Positions 32,870 to 40,413 of a stretch of DNA of 64,000 nt are shown piece after piece. Source of the DNA: Pseudomonas sp. 8O. GTDB taxonomy: Bacteria > Pseudomonadota > Gammaproteobacteria > Pseudomonadales > Pseudomonadaceae. Within the stretch, counting starts at the first letter, position 1. Each line of letters opens with the position of its first letter. The position numbers and the translations under genes were made by a program. Location: NCBI RefSeq assembly GCF_902506495.1, contig NZ_LR733267.1:372001-436000 (forward strand). The letters are read 5' to 3'. The notes under the pieces were generated by a model, which was given only the letters and a program-made list of their open reading frames with translations, did no database searches and was not told where the DNA came from.

Positions 32870-33268
32870 TCAAGGGTGCGCTGCGCCCGTGCTTCCGTTC
32901 GCCGGAACGGTGAAGCTGTTCCGACGAGCCGGGAGCGCGGCCCCTGACCCGGATGCATCGGCGGAATGGGTCAGGGTCATGCGGCCCAGTACGTTGCCGG
33001 AACCATGCCGGTCGCGGTACCGCATCGCCCTGATAGAGCAAATGTCATCGAAGTAGAACTCGTTAGGGTTGCGCGTGCTGGAGCTGAGTTCGACGCCCAG
33101 GAAGCACGGGGCGCCTTGCATATCCGGTGTCGGGATCAGCACGCCGACAATCTGGATGCATTGCCAGAAGGATTCCGGCTCAGCGTCCCAGGCGGTTTCG
33201 ACCAGTACGGTCTTGCCGACATAGCTCAGAGCAGTAGCGGCATCGAGCTGGATACGTGGCTTACGCAT
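32870..33268 (-). CDS. Small phage-type protein, paralog A
   Basis: A 132-residue protein paralogous to the next one (33261-33602): ALSYVGKTVLVETAWDAEPE vs AIGYIGQTVLVELVWEGDPE, NEFYFDDICSIRAMRYRDRH vs DEIYFDSIHTIRAVRDRH, VLGRMTL vs VLGCLPL. The last 30 residues are Ser/Ala-rich and unlike the paralog. It overlaps the preceding gene by 8 bp. Function unknown; the pair may have arisen by tandem duplication inside the element. Confidence 0.65.
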   Translation of the reverse strand: MRKPRIQLDAATALSYVGKTVLVETAWDAEPESFWQCIQIVGVLIPTPDMQGAPCFLGVELSSSTRNPNEFYFDDICSIRAMRYRDRHGSGNVLGRMTLTHSADASGSGAALPARRNSFTVPANGSTGAAHP

Positions 33269-33602
33269 GGCGGCGCTCCCCTTCCTTGGCTTGCCCCTGG
33301 AACAGGTGCGGCAGAGGCAGGCAGCCCAGCACCTTGGCGGAGGAGTGACGGTCACGGACAGCCCGAATGGTGTGGATGCTGTCGAAGTAGATCTCATCCG
33401 GAAAATCAGCTTCGCCAATGACAGGGAGGGTCAAGAAGTACCCCACTTCATTAACGCCCTGGACTGGCACTACCACCCCAACGATATGTTTGAAACGCCA
33501 GATAGGTTCCGGGTCTCCCTCCCATACCAGTTCGACAAGAACGGTCTGGCCGATGTAGCCGATAGCGGTGATAGGGTCGAAGGTGAGAGTCGGGCTAGAC
33601 AT
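33261..33602 (-). CDS. Small phage-type protein, paralog B
   Basis: A 113-residue protein, acidic in the middle, with a basic tail. See paralog A at 32870. ATG at 33602 is chosen from the shared beginning of the two paralogs; an extension to 33665 would overlap the preceding gene further. It overlaps both neighbours by 8 bp, consistent with one polycistronic message from 34025 down to the integrase. Confidence 0.65.
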   Translation of the reverse strand: MSSPTLTFDPITAIGYIGQTVLVELVWEGDPEPIWRFKHIVGVVVPVQGVNEVGYFLTLPVIGEADFPDEIYFDSIHTIRAVRDRHSSAKVLGCLPLPHLFQGQAKEGERRHA

Positions 33603-33810
33603 GGGCGTAGTCCCCCGCCTTGAACACGGTTTTGCCCTTCTCCAGATCAGCACGCAGACGGGCAAGGTTGACCATGCGGAAGTCGGCCAGCTTCATGCTC
33701 GGGATGGTCTGGCTGTCTACCCAGTTGATGACCTCTTCGACCGTTACGCCGCTTAGATCGGCGAAGGTCTTCACGCTGCACAGGTCGAGGCTTTCGTCTG
33801 GTTTGCTCAT
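33595..33810 (-). CDS. Small winged-HTH protein (excisionase-like)
   Basis: A 71-residue protein with a MerR/excisionase-type helix pattern: FADLSGVTVEEVINWVDSQT then IPSMKLADFRMVNLARLRAD. The ATG at 33810 overlaps the preceding stop (TATGA) and has AGGAA upstream; an ATG 9 bp earlier is less likely. Probably a DNA-binding regulator or directionality factor of the element. Confidence 0.6.
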   Translation of the reverse strand: MSKPDESLDLCSVKTFADLSGVTVEEVINWVDSQTIPSMKLADFRMVNLARLRADLEKGKTVFKAGDYAHV

Positions 33811-34025
33811 AGCGTCCATTCCTGTTCAAGCAGTTGTTGATGCAGCAAGGCCACGTTGACCATGGTGCGCTTGCCTACCTTGCGCGACGGCAGGTAGTTA
33901 CGTTCGATCCAGGTGCGTACCACGATGGGTTCGTCGCCCATGCCGATCCACTCGGCAAACTTCTGCCACGGCATCAAGGGTGGAGCGCCGTGCAGCTTTT
34001 GCGGGTCGAGACCTTCCGTATCCAT
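33807..34025 (-). CDS. Excisionase-like winged-HTH protein
   Basis: A 72-residue protein: MPWQKFAEWIGMGDEPIVVR then TWIERNYLPSRKVGKRTMVN, a shape typical of recombination directionality factors. It is the first gene of the leftward operon and is divergent from the HTH gene at 34143, matching the xis/repressor arrangement in Pf prophages. The start at 34025 is a choice; the frame is open to 34121 but would run through the operator region. Confidence 0.6.
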   Translation of the reverse strand: MDTEGLDPQKLHGAPPLMPWQKFAEWIGMGDEPIVVRTWIERNYLPSRKVGKRTMVNVALLHQQLLEQEWTL

Positions 34026-34064
34026 AAGCTTTAATCCACTATGTTCGGCAATTTTCAGGAACCA

Positions 34065-34092
34065 GCAAAGGAACCTATTTCCTTTGCGGAAA
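34065..34092. promoter_or_regulatory. Candidate operator in the divergent regulatory region
   Basis: Perfect inverted repeat GCAAAGGA (34065-34072) / TCCTTTGC (34080-34087) with a 7-base spacer, overlapping TTTCC/GGAAA (34078-34092). It lies between the divergent excisionase-like and HTH genes and is a good candidate for repressor binding. Confidence 0.55.
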
Positions 34093-34142
34093 TTATTACC
34101 GCGCATAGCAGGGCTAAGCAATTATTTCCTTGCTATTTATCG

Positions 34143-34427
34143 ATGAATAATCTGCATATGACCACGAGCGCTGATAGAGCAAGACTACTAATCAAGAAAA
34201 TTGGCCCAAAGAAGGCCAGCGAGGCAGGCGGCGTCAGCCACGACCGATGGCTGAGCGTGAGCAAAGGTGCTGTACGAGTGAGCACCGAAGAGATAGACGT
34301 ACTGATCAAGCTCTTTCCCCAGTACGCCCTGTGGCTGGCAAATGGACAGGTAGCACCAGAGATAGGCCAAACCAGCCCTGACTACGACGAAGCCAACCGA
34401 AACTTGAGCCAACCCAACGCGGGATAG
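34143..34427 (+). CDS. HTH regulator A (probable element repressor)
   Basis: A 94-residue protein with a single helix-turn-helix: KKIGPKKASEAGGVSHDRWL, then STEEIDVLIKLFPQYALWLA. The C-terminal segment EIGQTSPDYDEANRNLS is shared word for word with regulator B at 34458. Divergent from the excisionase-like gene, it is placed like the Pf immunity repressor. The start is uncertain (34143 or 34158; neither has a clear ribosome site). Confidence 0.65.
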   Translation: MNNLHMTTSADRARLLIKKIGPKKASEAGGVSHDRWLSVSKGAVRVSTEEIDVLIKLFPQYALWLANGQVAPEIGQTSPDYDEANRNLSQPNAG

Positions 34428-34463
34428 CGATCACTCAGAAAGCAGCTAGGCGCTGGTATGCCC
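34361..34463 (+). repeat. 103-bp direct repeat, copy 1 (tail of HTH gene A)
   Basis: Covers the 3' end of regulator A and the spacer up to the start codon of regulator B. It recurs at 34700-34801 with few differences, 339 bp away, indicating duplication or recombination of an HTH gene cassette. Confidence 0.85.
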
Positions 34464-34751
34464 GTAAGGAAAGGAATCAGAGCAAGTAATCAAGGAATGA
34501 TCAGAGAACGATTGATAGCCGTATGGGACAGAAAGAAGCTCTCAGCCCCTAAGCTTGAGAAACTGACTGGCATAGACCGCAGCAGCTGGTATCACCTGAG
34601 AAATGGCAAGCGGCGTGCCAACGAGCAGGACATCGAGGCCATCGTGCAGATGTTCCCCCAATACGCCTTCTGGATCGCGAGCGGGCAAATAGCGCCCGAG
34701 ATTGGCCAGACCAGCCCAGACTACGACGAAGCCAACCGAAACTTGAGCTAA
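34458..34751 (+). CDS. HTH regulator B, tandem paralog of A
   Basis: A 97-residue HTH protein (RERLIAVWDRKKLSAPKLEK, then IDRSSWYHLRNGKRRANEQD). The N-terminal DNA-reading part is diverged from regulator A, while the last about 20 residues are the same. The start ATG lies inside the repeat unit (GGCGCTGGTATGCC). This pattern suggests exchange of DNA-binding specificities while keeping a shared tail. Confidence 0.65.
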   Translation: MPVRKGIRASNQGMIRERLIAVWDRKKLSAPKLEKLTGIDRSSWYHLRNGKRRANEQDIEAIVQMFPQYAFWIASGQIAPEIGQTSPDYDEANRNLS

Positions 34752-34801
34752 CCCAACGCGGGATAGCGATCACCCAGGAAGCAGCTAGGCGCTGGTATGC
34801 C
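34700..34801 (+). repeat. 103-bp direct repeat, copy 2
   Basis: Tail of regulator B and spacer, ending in another GGCGCTGGTATGCC at 34788. The ATG at 34797 opens only a 26-codon frame (MPNTWSQVRVNQFEYQ...) unrelated to the HTH proteins, so a third cassette has been lost or replaced at this junction. Confidence 0.85.
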
Positions 34802-34876
34802 GAACACATGGAGCCAAGTGAGAGTGAATCAATTCGAATATCAAAGCCCGAGTGATAGATGCCAGTTCACGAGGGC

Positions 34877-35788
34877 CTAATTGACGCTGCTAGAACACCT
34901 CTCATTAACCTTTAAAATTAAATCTTTTGCATAAGACACTAAATTATCTTGCCACTCATACATGCTACTCGCAGGCACACTGAGAATTTCACCAATACTT
35001 TCATCACAGCCAGTTTCGTCGATATATTTTTGATCAACCATGGAACTCCTGTGAACAAATAAGTGCCGACTAGATTCCAGCCTCTTGATACTATCAATAT
35101 CTGCACTATTAAAGCTGACCCCTACAAGCTCTCCAAATATCATTGAGTACTGCTCTAACGAGTACCCTTTGTTAAGTATTTCTTCATCATACGCCTGACT
35201 CAGAGTCATTGAAGATTCATTTTGAGATTGCAAAATTCTTGCCTTCAGGGTTTCACACTTTGACTTTCCTATCTTTATGCCTTTAACTGAAAGAGCATCA
35301 AGTCGAGAAATATCTTTTACAATAAGCAGCTTTAAAGCTTGCTTACTAAACTCCTCTAAACACCCATAGAAACGAATTGCAGCAAGCTTGTACAAAGTTT
35401 CAAACTGAGAAGAAAGGATTCCATCGCTCTCAAGCCTCTGAAAAGAAGGTATGACAGACCCAATTCCCGCCGCATAAGATTTATTATTCAATAGATAGGT
35501 CGCTACAGAAAGAGCGTCCTTGCAGCCTTCATCTCTAGCCTTGTTTAGAAGCTTTTCCAACAACTTGTTCTGACTCATAGATGCAGCGAATAAGCCAACA
35601 TAAAACGGAACACTTACAGCCTCAAGTGTGTTTTTGAAATTAGACAAAAATTCATCGAGAATTTCTTGGCAGCCGTCTATTTCAAGATCAAGCTCATTGA
35701 GAGGATGCAAAGCATCGGCATTTCCAACTCGAGCCATGTAGATATAGAACCACTGCGTCATATCAGAAAACTTCCACTCATTAGTCAT
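34877..35788 (-). CDS. HEPN-like cargo protein
   Basis: A 303-residue, AT-rich-coded protein. Near the C-terminus (about residues 230-250) the run LESSRHLFVHRSSMVDQKYI fits the HEPN ribonuclease signature R-x4-H and resembles RiboL-PSP/MAE-type HEPN domains. The N-terminal half is alpha-helical without recognised motifs. HEPN proteins commonly act as toxins or RNases in defence. It is a stand-alone gene with opposite orientation to the HTH genes. Family call is by motif only. Confidence 0.55.
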   Translation of the reverse strand: MTNEWKFSDMTQWFYIYMARVGNADALHPLNELDLEIDGCQEILDEFLSNFKNTLEAVSVPFYVGLFAASMSQNKLLEKLLNKARDEGCKDALSVATYLLNNKSYAAGIGSVIPSFQRLESDGILSSQFETLYKLAAIRFYGCLEEFSKQALKLLIVKDISRLDALSVKGIKIGKSKCETLKARILQSQNESSMTLSQAYDEEILNKGYSLEQYSMIFGELVGVSFNSADIDSIKRLESSRHLFVHRSSMVDQKYIDETGCDESIGEILSVPASSMYEWQDNLVSYAKDLILKVNERCSSSVN

Positions 35789-35884
35789 AATTCACAAGCT
35801 CCTAATAGTTATCAGATAGTTTTCCGTACTAATTCATTTGCTGACCGATCCCTGTGATAGCCAAACGCTACCTATCAGCCTCAG

Positions 35885-36012
35885 AGCTGTCTAGAAGTGG
35901 TGTCGAAAAAGTGTCGAAAACAATGCAAGGGAAAGCGGAGGAATGCCGTACTGACTGGGCTGCAAGACCTGAAAAGCCGAGTATTGCGGATCACAGCAAG
36001 GGGCTGGAAAGC
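35885..36012. repeat. Element right-end repeat, copy 1 (without att core)
   Basis: From AGCTGTCTAGAAGTG through the GTGTCGAAAAAGTGTCGA doublet (35900-35917) to GGGCTGGAAAG this matches the sequence preceding attR at 38150-38273, but the att core itself is replaced by a hairpin repeat. It looks like the relic right end of an earlier insertion. Confidence 0.75.
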
Positions 36013-36080
36013 AAAAAAAAGGGACAGATTTATTTTTAGACCAGTGGCGCTGTACCATAAATAAATCCGCCCCTTTTTCC
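36013..36080. repeat. Hairpin repeat H, copy 1
   Basis: AAAAGGGACAGATTTATTTTT, 20-odd bases of loop, then AAATAAATC...CCCC-TTTTT: a long imperfect palindrome. Copies at 36931 and 41007; half copy at 38430. Similar palindromes in gammaproteobacteria are often linked to REP-associated transposases (recollection, not checked here). It can act as a terminator in both directions. Confidence 0.8.
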
Positions 36081-36108
36081 TACAAGCGGCATCGGCTTAA
36101 ATGAGTAT

Positions 36109-36471
36109 TTAGGTTTCGTCTGAAGCGGTAATTTTTACGATAAGACCCTCAATTTTCTCCGCCTTAAAGTAATGAATCAACCCTTTTACAAGCCACACAA
36201 AGGAAATTACAGACGCAATAATAAACAAGGCCTTCCAAACCTCTCCTCCTACATTAAATGCATCTTTGAACTCAGCAGTTGAAAGCGCAGCCACAAGTGA
36301 AATAAACACACCAAGCGCCGCTTGCCATCCCATAGACTTTTCAATGCAAGACACATGCGAAGAAATCAAAATTCGGAGCCTATCGACGGTTATCACCACT
36401 ACTTCTTGAGAAACGTTTCGATGAACCTTACCAACCTCTACTTTGCTGCTCGTATATTTCGGGGTGGTCAT
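36109..36471 (-). CDS. Two-TM small membrane protein
   Basis: A 120-residue protein with two TM helices (WQAALGVFISLVAALS and LFIIASVISFVWLVKGLIHY). Its start codon shares one base with the stop of the upstream gene (TAATG), so it is translationally coupled to the gene at 36471. Together they are bracketed by hairpin repeats H1 and H2. A sensor/membrane-effector pair is possible; no family recognised. Confidence 0.6.
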   Translation of the reverse strand: MTTPKYTSSKVEVGKVHRNVSQEVVVITVDRLRILISSHVSCIEKSMGWQAALGVFISLVAALSTAEFKDAFNVGGEVWKALFIIASVISFVWLVKGLIHYFKAEKIEGLIVKITASDET

Positions 36472-36839
36472 TAGGCCACCTCCATCATGAACTGAAGATT
36501 GACAGAGTAAATTCGATTCGCATATTGCACAAAAGCAAGCATCAGAATTTTCGTCCTCCTATCACCATCCTCAATGGTCAACACAGTCATTGGCTCACCA
36601 CTGGATGCAGCACCTGGCCTGCCCCAGTTATAAAAAGTGAGAAGCCCGCGCTCTTCATTATCGGGATCTGGGCCACCCTCAATACGCCTTTGAGGTTTCT
36701 CTTCAGGATCGGCATCCGATGCAAATTTGATGATGAAGGATGCACTGTCATCATCGAACTCAAACTCGACAATCGCATCATCCTCCGCCATTTGAAGAAA
36801 TGACGTTTGATGTACTACTTTGAATTTTCCTAGCCTCAT
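36471..36839 (-). CDS. Small acidic protein coupled to the membrane protein
   Basis: A 122-residue soluble protein with acidic beta-like segments (EDDAIVEFEFDDDSASFIIK) and a C-terminal segment RTKILMLAFVQYANRIYSVN. ATG at 36839 has GAAGG close upstream; the frame opens to 36917 without a ribosome site. Not recognised. The pairing with a two-TM protein suggests a two-gene module. Confidence 0.6.
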   Translation of the reverse strand: MRLGKFKVVHQTSFLQMAEDDAIVEFEFDDDSASFIIKFASDADPEEKPQRRIEGGPDPDNEERGLLTFYNWGRPGAASSGEPMTVLTIEDGDRRTKILMLAFVQYANRIYSVNLQFMMEVA

Positions 36840-36930
36840 ACACCTTCTCTTTTCAAAACAATTCCATTTTGGTTTATCGAGCAAGCCCAATCTTAGACGC
36901 CAGCGATATACTCCCATCTAAGTCCATGCG

Positions 36931-36996
36931 AAAAAGAGGGCAGATTTATTTTTAGACCAGTGGCGCTGTACCATAAATAAATCTGTCCCCTTTTCC
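36931..36996. repeat. Hairpin repeat H, copy 2
   Basis: Near-identical to copies 1 and 3 (CAGATTTATTTTTAGACCAG on the left, AAATAAATCTGTCCCC on the right). With copy 1 it encloses the two-gene module 36109-36839. Confidence 0.85.
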
Positions 36997-37044
36997 TACT
37001 GAGTGAGCGAAGCGAACGATTTGAACCATTTGTTATGCATTTTT

Positions 37045-37938
37045 CTACCCTAGCACTACGTCTGCTATTAGCTGCGCAATTTCTTCCGTGCTGTGAACCG
37101 AAGAATTTAATGCGACTTTGTCCGCCAGTGTCGGGCTGAATTTTATAACTTCACTCTTTGTAACTTTATGCCAGATCGGAAGAATCATTTTCCTACCGTC
37201 CATTTCTTTGGCGGTCATTCCGTCCAGTTCATACTGAGTCCAGTTTTTTGAAAAGAATGATGAGGAAAGCACTACAGTTCCAAAGCGCGAGTTTGATAAA
37301 CCACTATCAATGCTTCTGCGCAAGCTGTCGCCTACTTTGAGAGTGAATTCGTCATACCAGACTTTTACGCCTAGCTTTTCAAGAGCAACTGCGAGCGGTC
37401 GTACAAGATCTTCCTTGTCCTCAGACGCATGCGAAATAAATAAATCGTATGCTATTTCAGGCTCTTGATGCTGAGGAGTCATTGACTCAATTTTTCTTGA
37501 TAGTGCAGATGTGGCAGACAATTCAGCATTTAGGTTTCTCTGGAATTCAAGTTGAGCTCTTTGACGCTGTTTCTCTAACTCAATCTCCTTCTTCAGCTCC
37601 CGTTCTTTAGCAGAAGCAATGCGCTTTCTTTCTTTTTCTTCCTCTTTTGCTAGTTCTTGACGCGCCTTGAGTAACGCTGCGTTTTTGTCGGATTCCTTTT
37701 TTGCAAGTGCGGCTTTGGCTACAGAAATGGTGGCTATTTCTTTCTGCTTACGCTCAATTTCTGAGAGCTTGCTTGATAAGGAGCTGGCGGAGGTGTTTTT
37801 TGTTATTGATCTCTGAATTTGATTTATTCGTGAGTACAGCGCCACCTCTTTTTTGGTTTCCTGACTCACTTTTGCGGCGATAGTTGATATTTCCTTTTGC
37901 AGCCGTGTGATGGTACTTGTGATTGATGAGATAGACAT
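37045..37938 (-). CDS. Coiled-coil TIR-domain protein
   Basis: A 297-residue protein: a long coiled coil rich in Lys/Glu/Arg (residues 5-150; EEEKERKRIASAKERELKKE) followed by a TIR domain (163-297; YDLFISHASEDKEDLVRPLA, VWYDEF, VVLSSSFFSKNW). Glu237 in TQYELDG matches the catalytic Glu of NAD-cleaving bacterial TIRs. Probably an antiphage abortive-infection effector that oligomerises through its coil. No ThsA-like or other partner is adjacent. ATG at 37938 follows AAGGAAG. Confidence 0.85.
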   Translation of the reverse strand: MSISSITSTITRLQKEISTIAAKVSQETKKEVALYSRINQIQRSITKNTSASSLSSKLSEIERKQKEIATISVAKAALAKKESDKNAALLKARQELAKEEEKERKRIASAKERELKKEIELEKQRQRAQLEFQRNLNAELSATSALSRKIESMTPQHQEPEIAYDLFISHASEDKEDLVRPLAVALEKLGVKVWYDEFTLKVGDSLRRSIDSGLSNSRFGTVVLSSSFFSKNWTQYELDGMTAKEMDGRKMILPIWHKVTKSEVIKFSPTLADKVALNSSVHSTEEIAQLIADVVLG

Positions 37939-37954
37939 TGCGCTTCCTTATGCA

Positions 37955-38273
37955 TAACTATTAATTAGACGACATTGCTGTCGCATAACACACTTTGGCG
38001 ATGTCGGATAACGTTCCTTGTCATGCAGTAAAGCCTTGATTCGCTTGAAGACAAGACCGAGGAACGCGACTCCGGGTTGGCGGAAAACGACAACACAGCC
38101 GATCAGCCAAGGCAATGTAATGGCCAGACGCTACTGGCAGGCTTGAAAACTGTCCAGACGGCGTGTCGAAAAAGTGTCGAAATCACTGCAAGGGATAGCA
38201 GAGAAATGCCCCAAAGGATGGGCTGCAAGGCCAGTAAAGCCGGGCTTTGCGGATTACAGCGAGCCCCCGGAAA
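37955..38273. repeat. Element right-end repeat, copy 2 (intact)
   Basis: About 320 bp closely related to 41890-42208: both contain GATGTCGGATAACG / GGTGTCGGATAACG, CGTTCCTTGTCATGCAGTA, CAGACGCTACTGGC and the GTGTCGA doublet (here 38163-38180). It leads directly into the att core. No gene found in it. Confidence 0.85.
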
Positions 38274-38299
38274 GGGTTCGATTCCCATCACCCGCTCCA
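38274..38299. repeat. attR: 26-bp core
   Basis: Perfect copy of the tRNA-Gly 3' end at 29995-30020. It closes an element of about 8.3 kb that begins at the tRNA. Confidence 0.9.
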
Positions 38300-38311
38300 G
38301 ACAGCCAAGAA

Positions 38312-38341
38312 AAAGCCCCGTCATCACTGACGGGGCTTTTT
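38312..38341. terminator. Terminator after attR
   Basis: AGCCCCGTCATCACTGACGGGGCTTTTT: strong stem with T-run. It mirrors the terminator after the tRNA and may be the original chromosomal one or belong to the second island module. Confidence 0.85.
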
Positions 38342-38429
38342 CGTTTCTGGCGTTTGAAGGGCTTGACCGCAAGGGTTTGAGCCGGGAAAGATGGCGCTTT
38401 GCGATCAGGCAGAAAAGGCGCTGGAGAGG

Positions 38430-38451
38430 AAAATAAATCTGTCACCTTTTT
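38430..38451. repeat. Half copy of hairpin repeat H
   Basis: AAAATAAATCTGTCACCTTT matches the right arm of repeat H only. It lies just upstream of the gene at 38486 and looks like the remnant of a fourth copy. Confidence 0.65.
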
Positions 38452-38485
38452 CGTCGCTGGTATGCCCAAAGAAAGGACTCTGACC

Positions 38486-39187
38486 ATGGAACCTAAGCAA
38501 GAAAGCGAACATAGAAAAGTATTTAGAATACTAAATGAAGACGTAGAAAAGTTCTTGCAAACGAAGCCACACCCTACCAATAGCTCCATGCAGATAATAC
38601 TTGACCCTACGAATCTAAGCGAAAGCGATAGGCGCACGCTTGTTAGGTCAATCTACGCATTTATTGAAGGAATGTCTTACCTTACAAGAACAGACATATT
38701 AAATGATTTCCAAGATAAATTAAGCAACTTTGAATCAATGGCGATACGAGAAGTCAACTATCAGGTCGATGGAAACGGCATCGTTCATGAATCAAAAGCG
38801 AAAATAAGAACTATCGCACTCATTAAGCTGACCTTTAACATTGCAACCAAGAATTTAGGTTTAGGAAATCAAATTGAGTGCAAAGGAAAAGGATTTGAAT
38901 CGCTATCAAGATGCATAAAAATAAGAGACAGGCTTATGCATCCAAAATCCTCAAAAGACTTAGAAGTCTCAGACAGAGAAATAAAAGATGCCATCAGTGC
39001 TTTCACTTGGTTCAGGGATTGCCTTTACAAAATTCTTCTTGGAACAAATAAAAGACTAAAGGCAGAAATACAAGCAAGAAAAGAAGAACAGGAGAAACTT
39101 GAAAAAGAAAACCTAATAAAACAGAAAGAAGCTCTTGCAAGCCAGCTACAGGAAAGGCTAAACAAACTAGTCAGCATCAAGACCTAA
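38486..39187 (+). CDS. HEPN-like protein with C-terminal coiled coil
   Basis: A 233-residue AT-rich-coded protein. CIKIRDRLMHPKSSKD (about residues 160-175) holds an R-x4-H HEPN-type motif. The C-terminal 50 residues form a charged coiled coil (ARKEEQEKLEKENLIKQKEA). ATG at 38486 has AAAGGA upstream. It is followed by the FRG-domain gene 38 bp later, in the same direction; a shared defence module is plausible. Not otherwise recognised. Confidence 0.55.
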   Translation: MEPKQESEHRKVFRILNEDVEKFLQTKPHPTNSSMQIILDPTNLSESDRRTLVRSIYAFIEGMSYLTRTDILNDFQDKLSNFESMAIREVNYQVDGNGIVHESKAKIRTIALIKLTFNIATKNLGLGNQIECKGKGFESLSRCIKIRDRLMHPKSSKDLEVSDREIKDAISAFTWFRDCLYKILLGTNKRLKAEIQARKEEQEKLEKENLIKQKEALASQLQERLNKLVSIKT

Positions 39188-39225
39188 CGGGGCAGCCCAC
39201 AGAATAAAAACCAGGAAAATTGAAA

Positions 39226-40398
39226 ATGCTTGGAACTTTTGAGTTAAAACAAACAAAAGACGGAAACTACCATTTTAATCTTTTATCCAGCAATGGCCAG
39301 GTACTACTATCCAGCGAACTTTACAAACACAAAGAATCGGCCATCAACGGAATTGAATCTGTCAAGAAAAACGGCGGAGAACCTAACCGCTTCCAACTGA
39401 AAGCCACGTCATCAGGAAAGTACTATTTCTTTCTAAAAGCTTCAAACGGCCAAGTACTTGGCCAAAGCCAAATGTACGCAAATAGCTCGAGTGCATTTAG
39501 AGGCATTTCTGAGGTTGTACGCCATCTAAAACACAGCAGTATTACAGACCTTTCAAAGCAAAACAGTATAGAAAAAATTGGAAGCGTAACCACTTTCCTA
39601 AAAATCATTGGAGATATAAGCTCAGACACAAACTCTGTATTATTTTACAGAGGCCACGGAGATTCCAAGTACACCCTAGCCCCAAGTATTTTCAGAAACT
39701 CTGGCTGGGTAACAAATGAACACGTAATGTTTCACGAGCTTGCTTTGAGATGCCCAGGAGACTTCCATAACTCAAAGTCAACATTTAACTCCCTAGTAAA
39801 AATGCAACACTATTCTCTACCCACAAGATTACTAGACATCACATCCAACCCGCTAATAGCACTATACTTCGCATGCGCTGGAAGCCAGAGCGAGGAAGGT
39901 GAAGTCATAGTATTCTCTGTAAAGAAATCAAACATAAAGTATTACGACAGCGACACAGTAAGCGTAGTATCAAACATCAGCAGAATGCATTCATCATTTG
40001 CTATTCCAGAAGAAGCCGACCCTAGTAAATTTAACAAACTTCAAGAAGTTGACAGCCTGGTACGTGAGATCCAAAGAGAGAAACCATATTTTGAACCAAG
40101 AATAAAACCCGAGGATATAAACACCGTACTATGTGTCAAGCCAATACTTGACAACCCAAGAATAATCAAACAAGACGGCGCTTTTTTCTTATTCGGCATG
40201 GGAAAAGACAAGACAATACCAGCAGAAATACCCAACAACCTTTTAGTATCCAAAGACAAAAATAGACTACTAATACCAAGCCACAATAAATCCAAAATAC
40301 TCAAACAACTAGAACTCTTAGGAGTAAGTAGATCATCAATCTTCCCTGAAATTGAGCACGTAGCTAATTTCATAAAAGAATCCTACAAAGACAAATAA
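39226..40398 (+). CDS. YegP-like (DUF1508) repeats fused to an FRG domain
   Basis: A 390-residue protein with an unusual architecture. Residues 1-50 and 55-100 are two DUF1508/YegP repeats (FELKQTKDGNYHFNLLSSNG; FQLKATSSGKYYFFLKASNG). Residues about 115-330 form an FRG domain: LFYRGHGDSKYTLAPSIFR and QHYSLPTRLLDITSNPLIAL. FRG proteins occur in phage-defence and toxin settings; their activity is poorly known. ATG at 39226 follows AGGAAA; a TTG sits 6 bp before. Internal module gene with low GC. Confidence 0.85.
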   Translation: MLGTFELKQTKDGNYHFNLLSSNGQVLLSSELYKHKESAINGIESVKKNGGEPNRFQLKATSSGKYYFFLKASNGQVLGQSQMYANSSSAFRGISEVVRHLKHSSITDLSKQNSIEKIGSVTTFLKIIGDISSDTNSVLFYRGHGDSKYTLAPSIFRNSGWVTNEHVMFHELALRCPGDFHNSKSTFNSLVKMQHYSLPTRLLDITSNPLIALYFACAGSQSEEGEVIVFSVKKSNIKYYDSDTVSVVSNISRMHSSFAIPEEADPSKFNKLQEVDSLVREIQREKPYFEPRIKPEDINTVLCVKPILDNPRIIKQDGAFFLFGMGKDKTIPAEIPNNLLVSKDKNRLLIPSHNKSKILKQLELLGVSRSSIFPEIEHVANFIKESYKDK

Positions 40399-40413
40399 CG
40401 AAGATCCAAACCA

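Noticed and set aside
34797..34877. A third HTH cassette gene at the repeated ATG
   Set aside because: The frame ends after 26 codons and has no HTH similarity.
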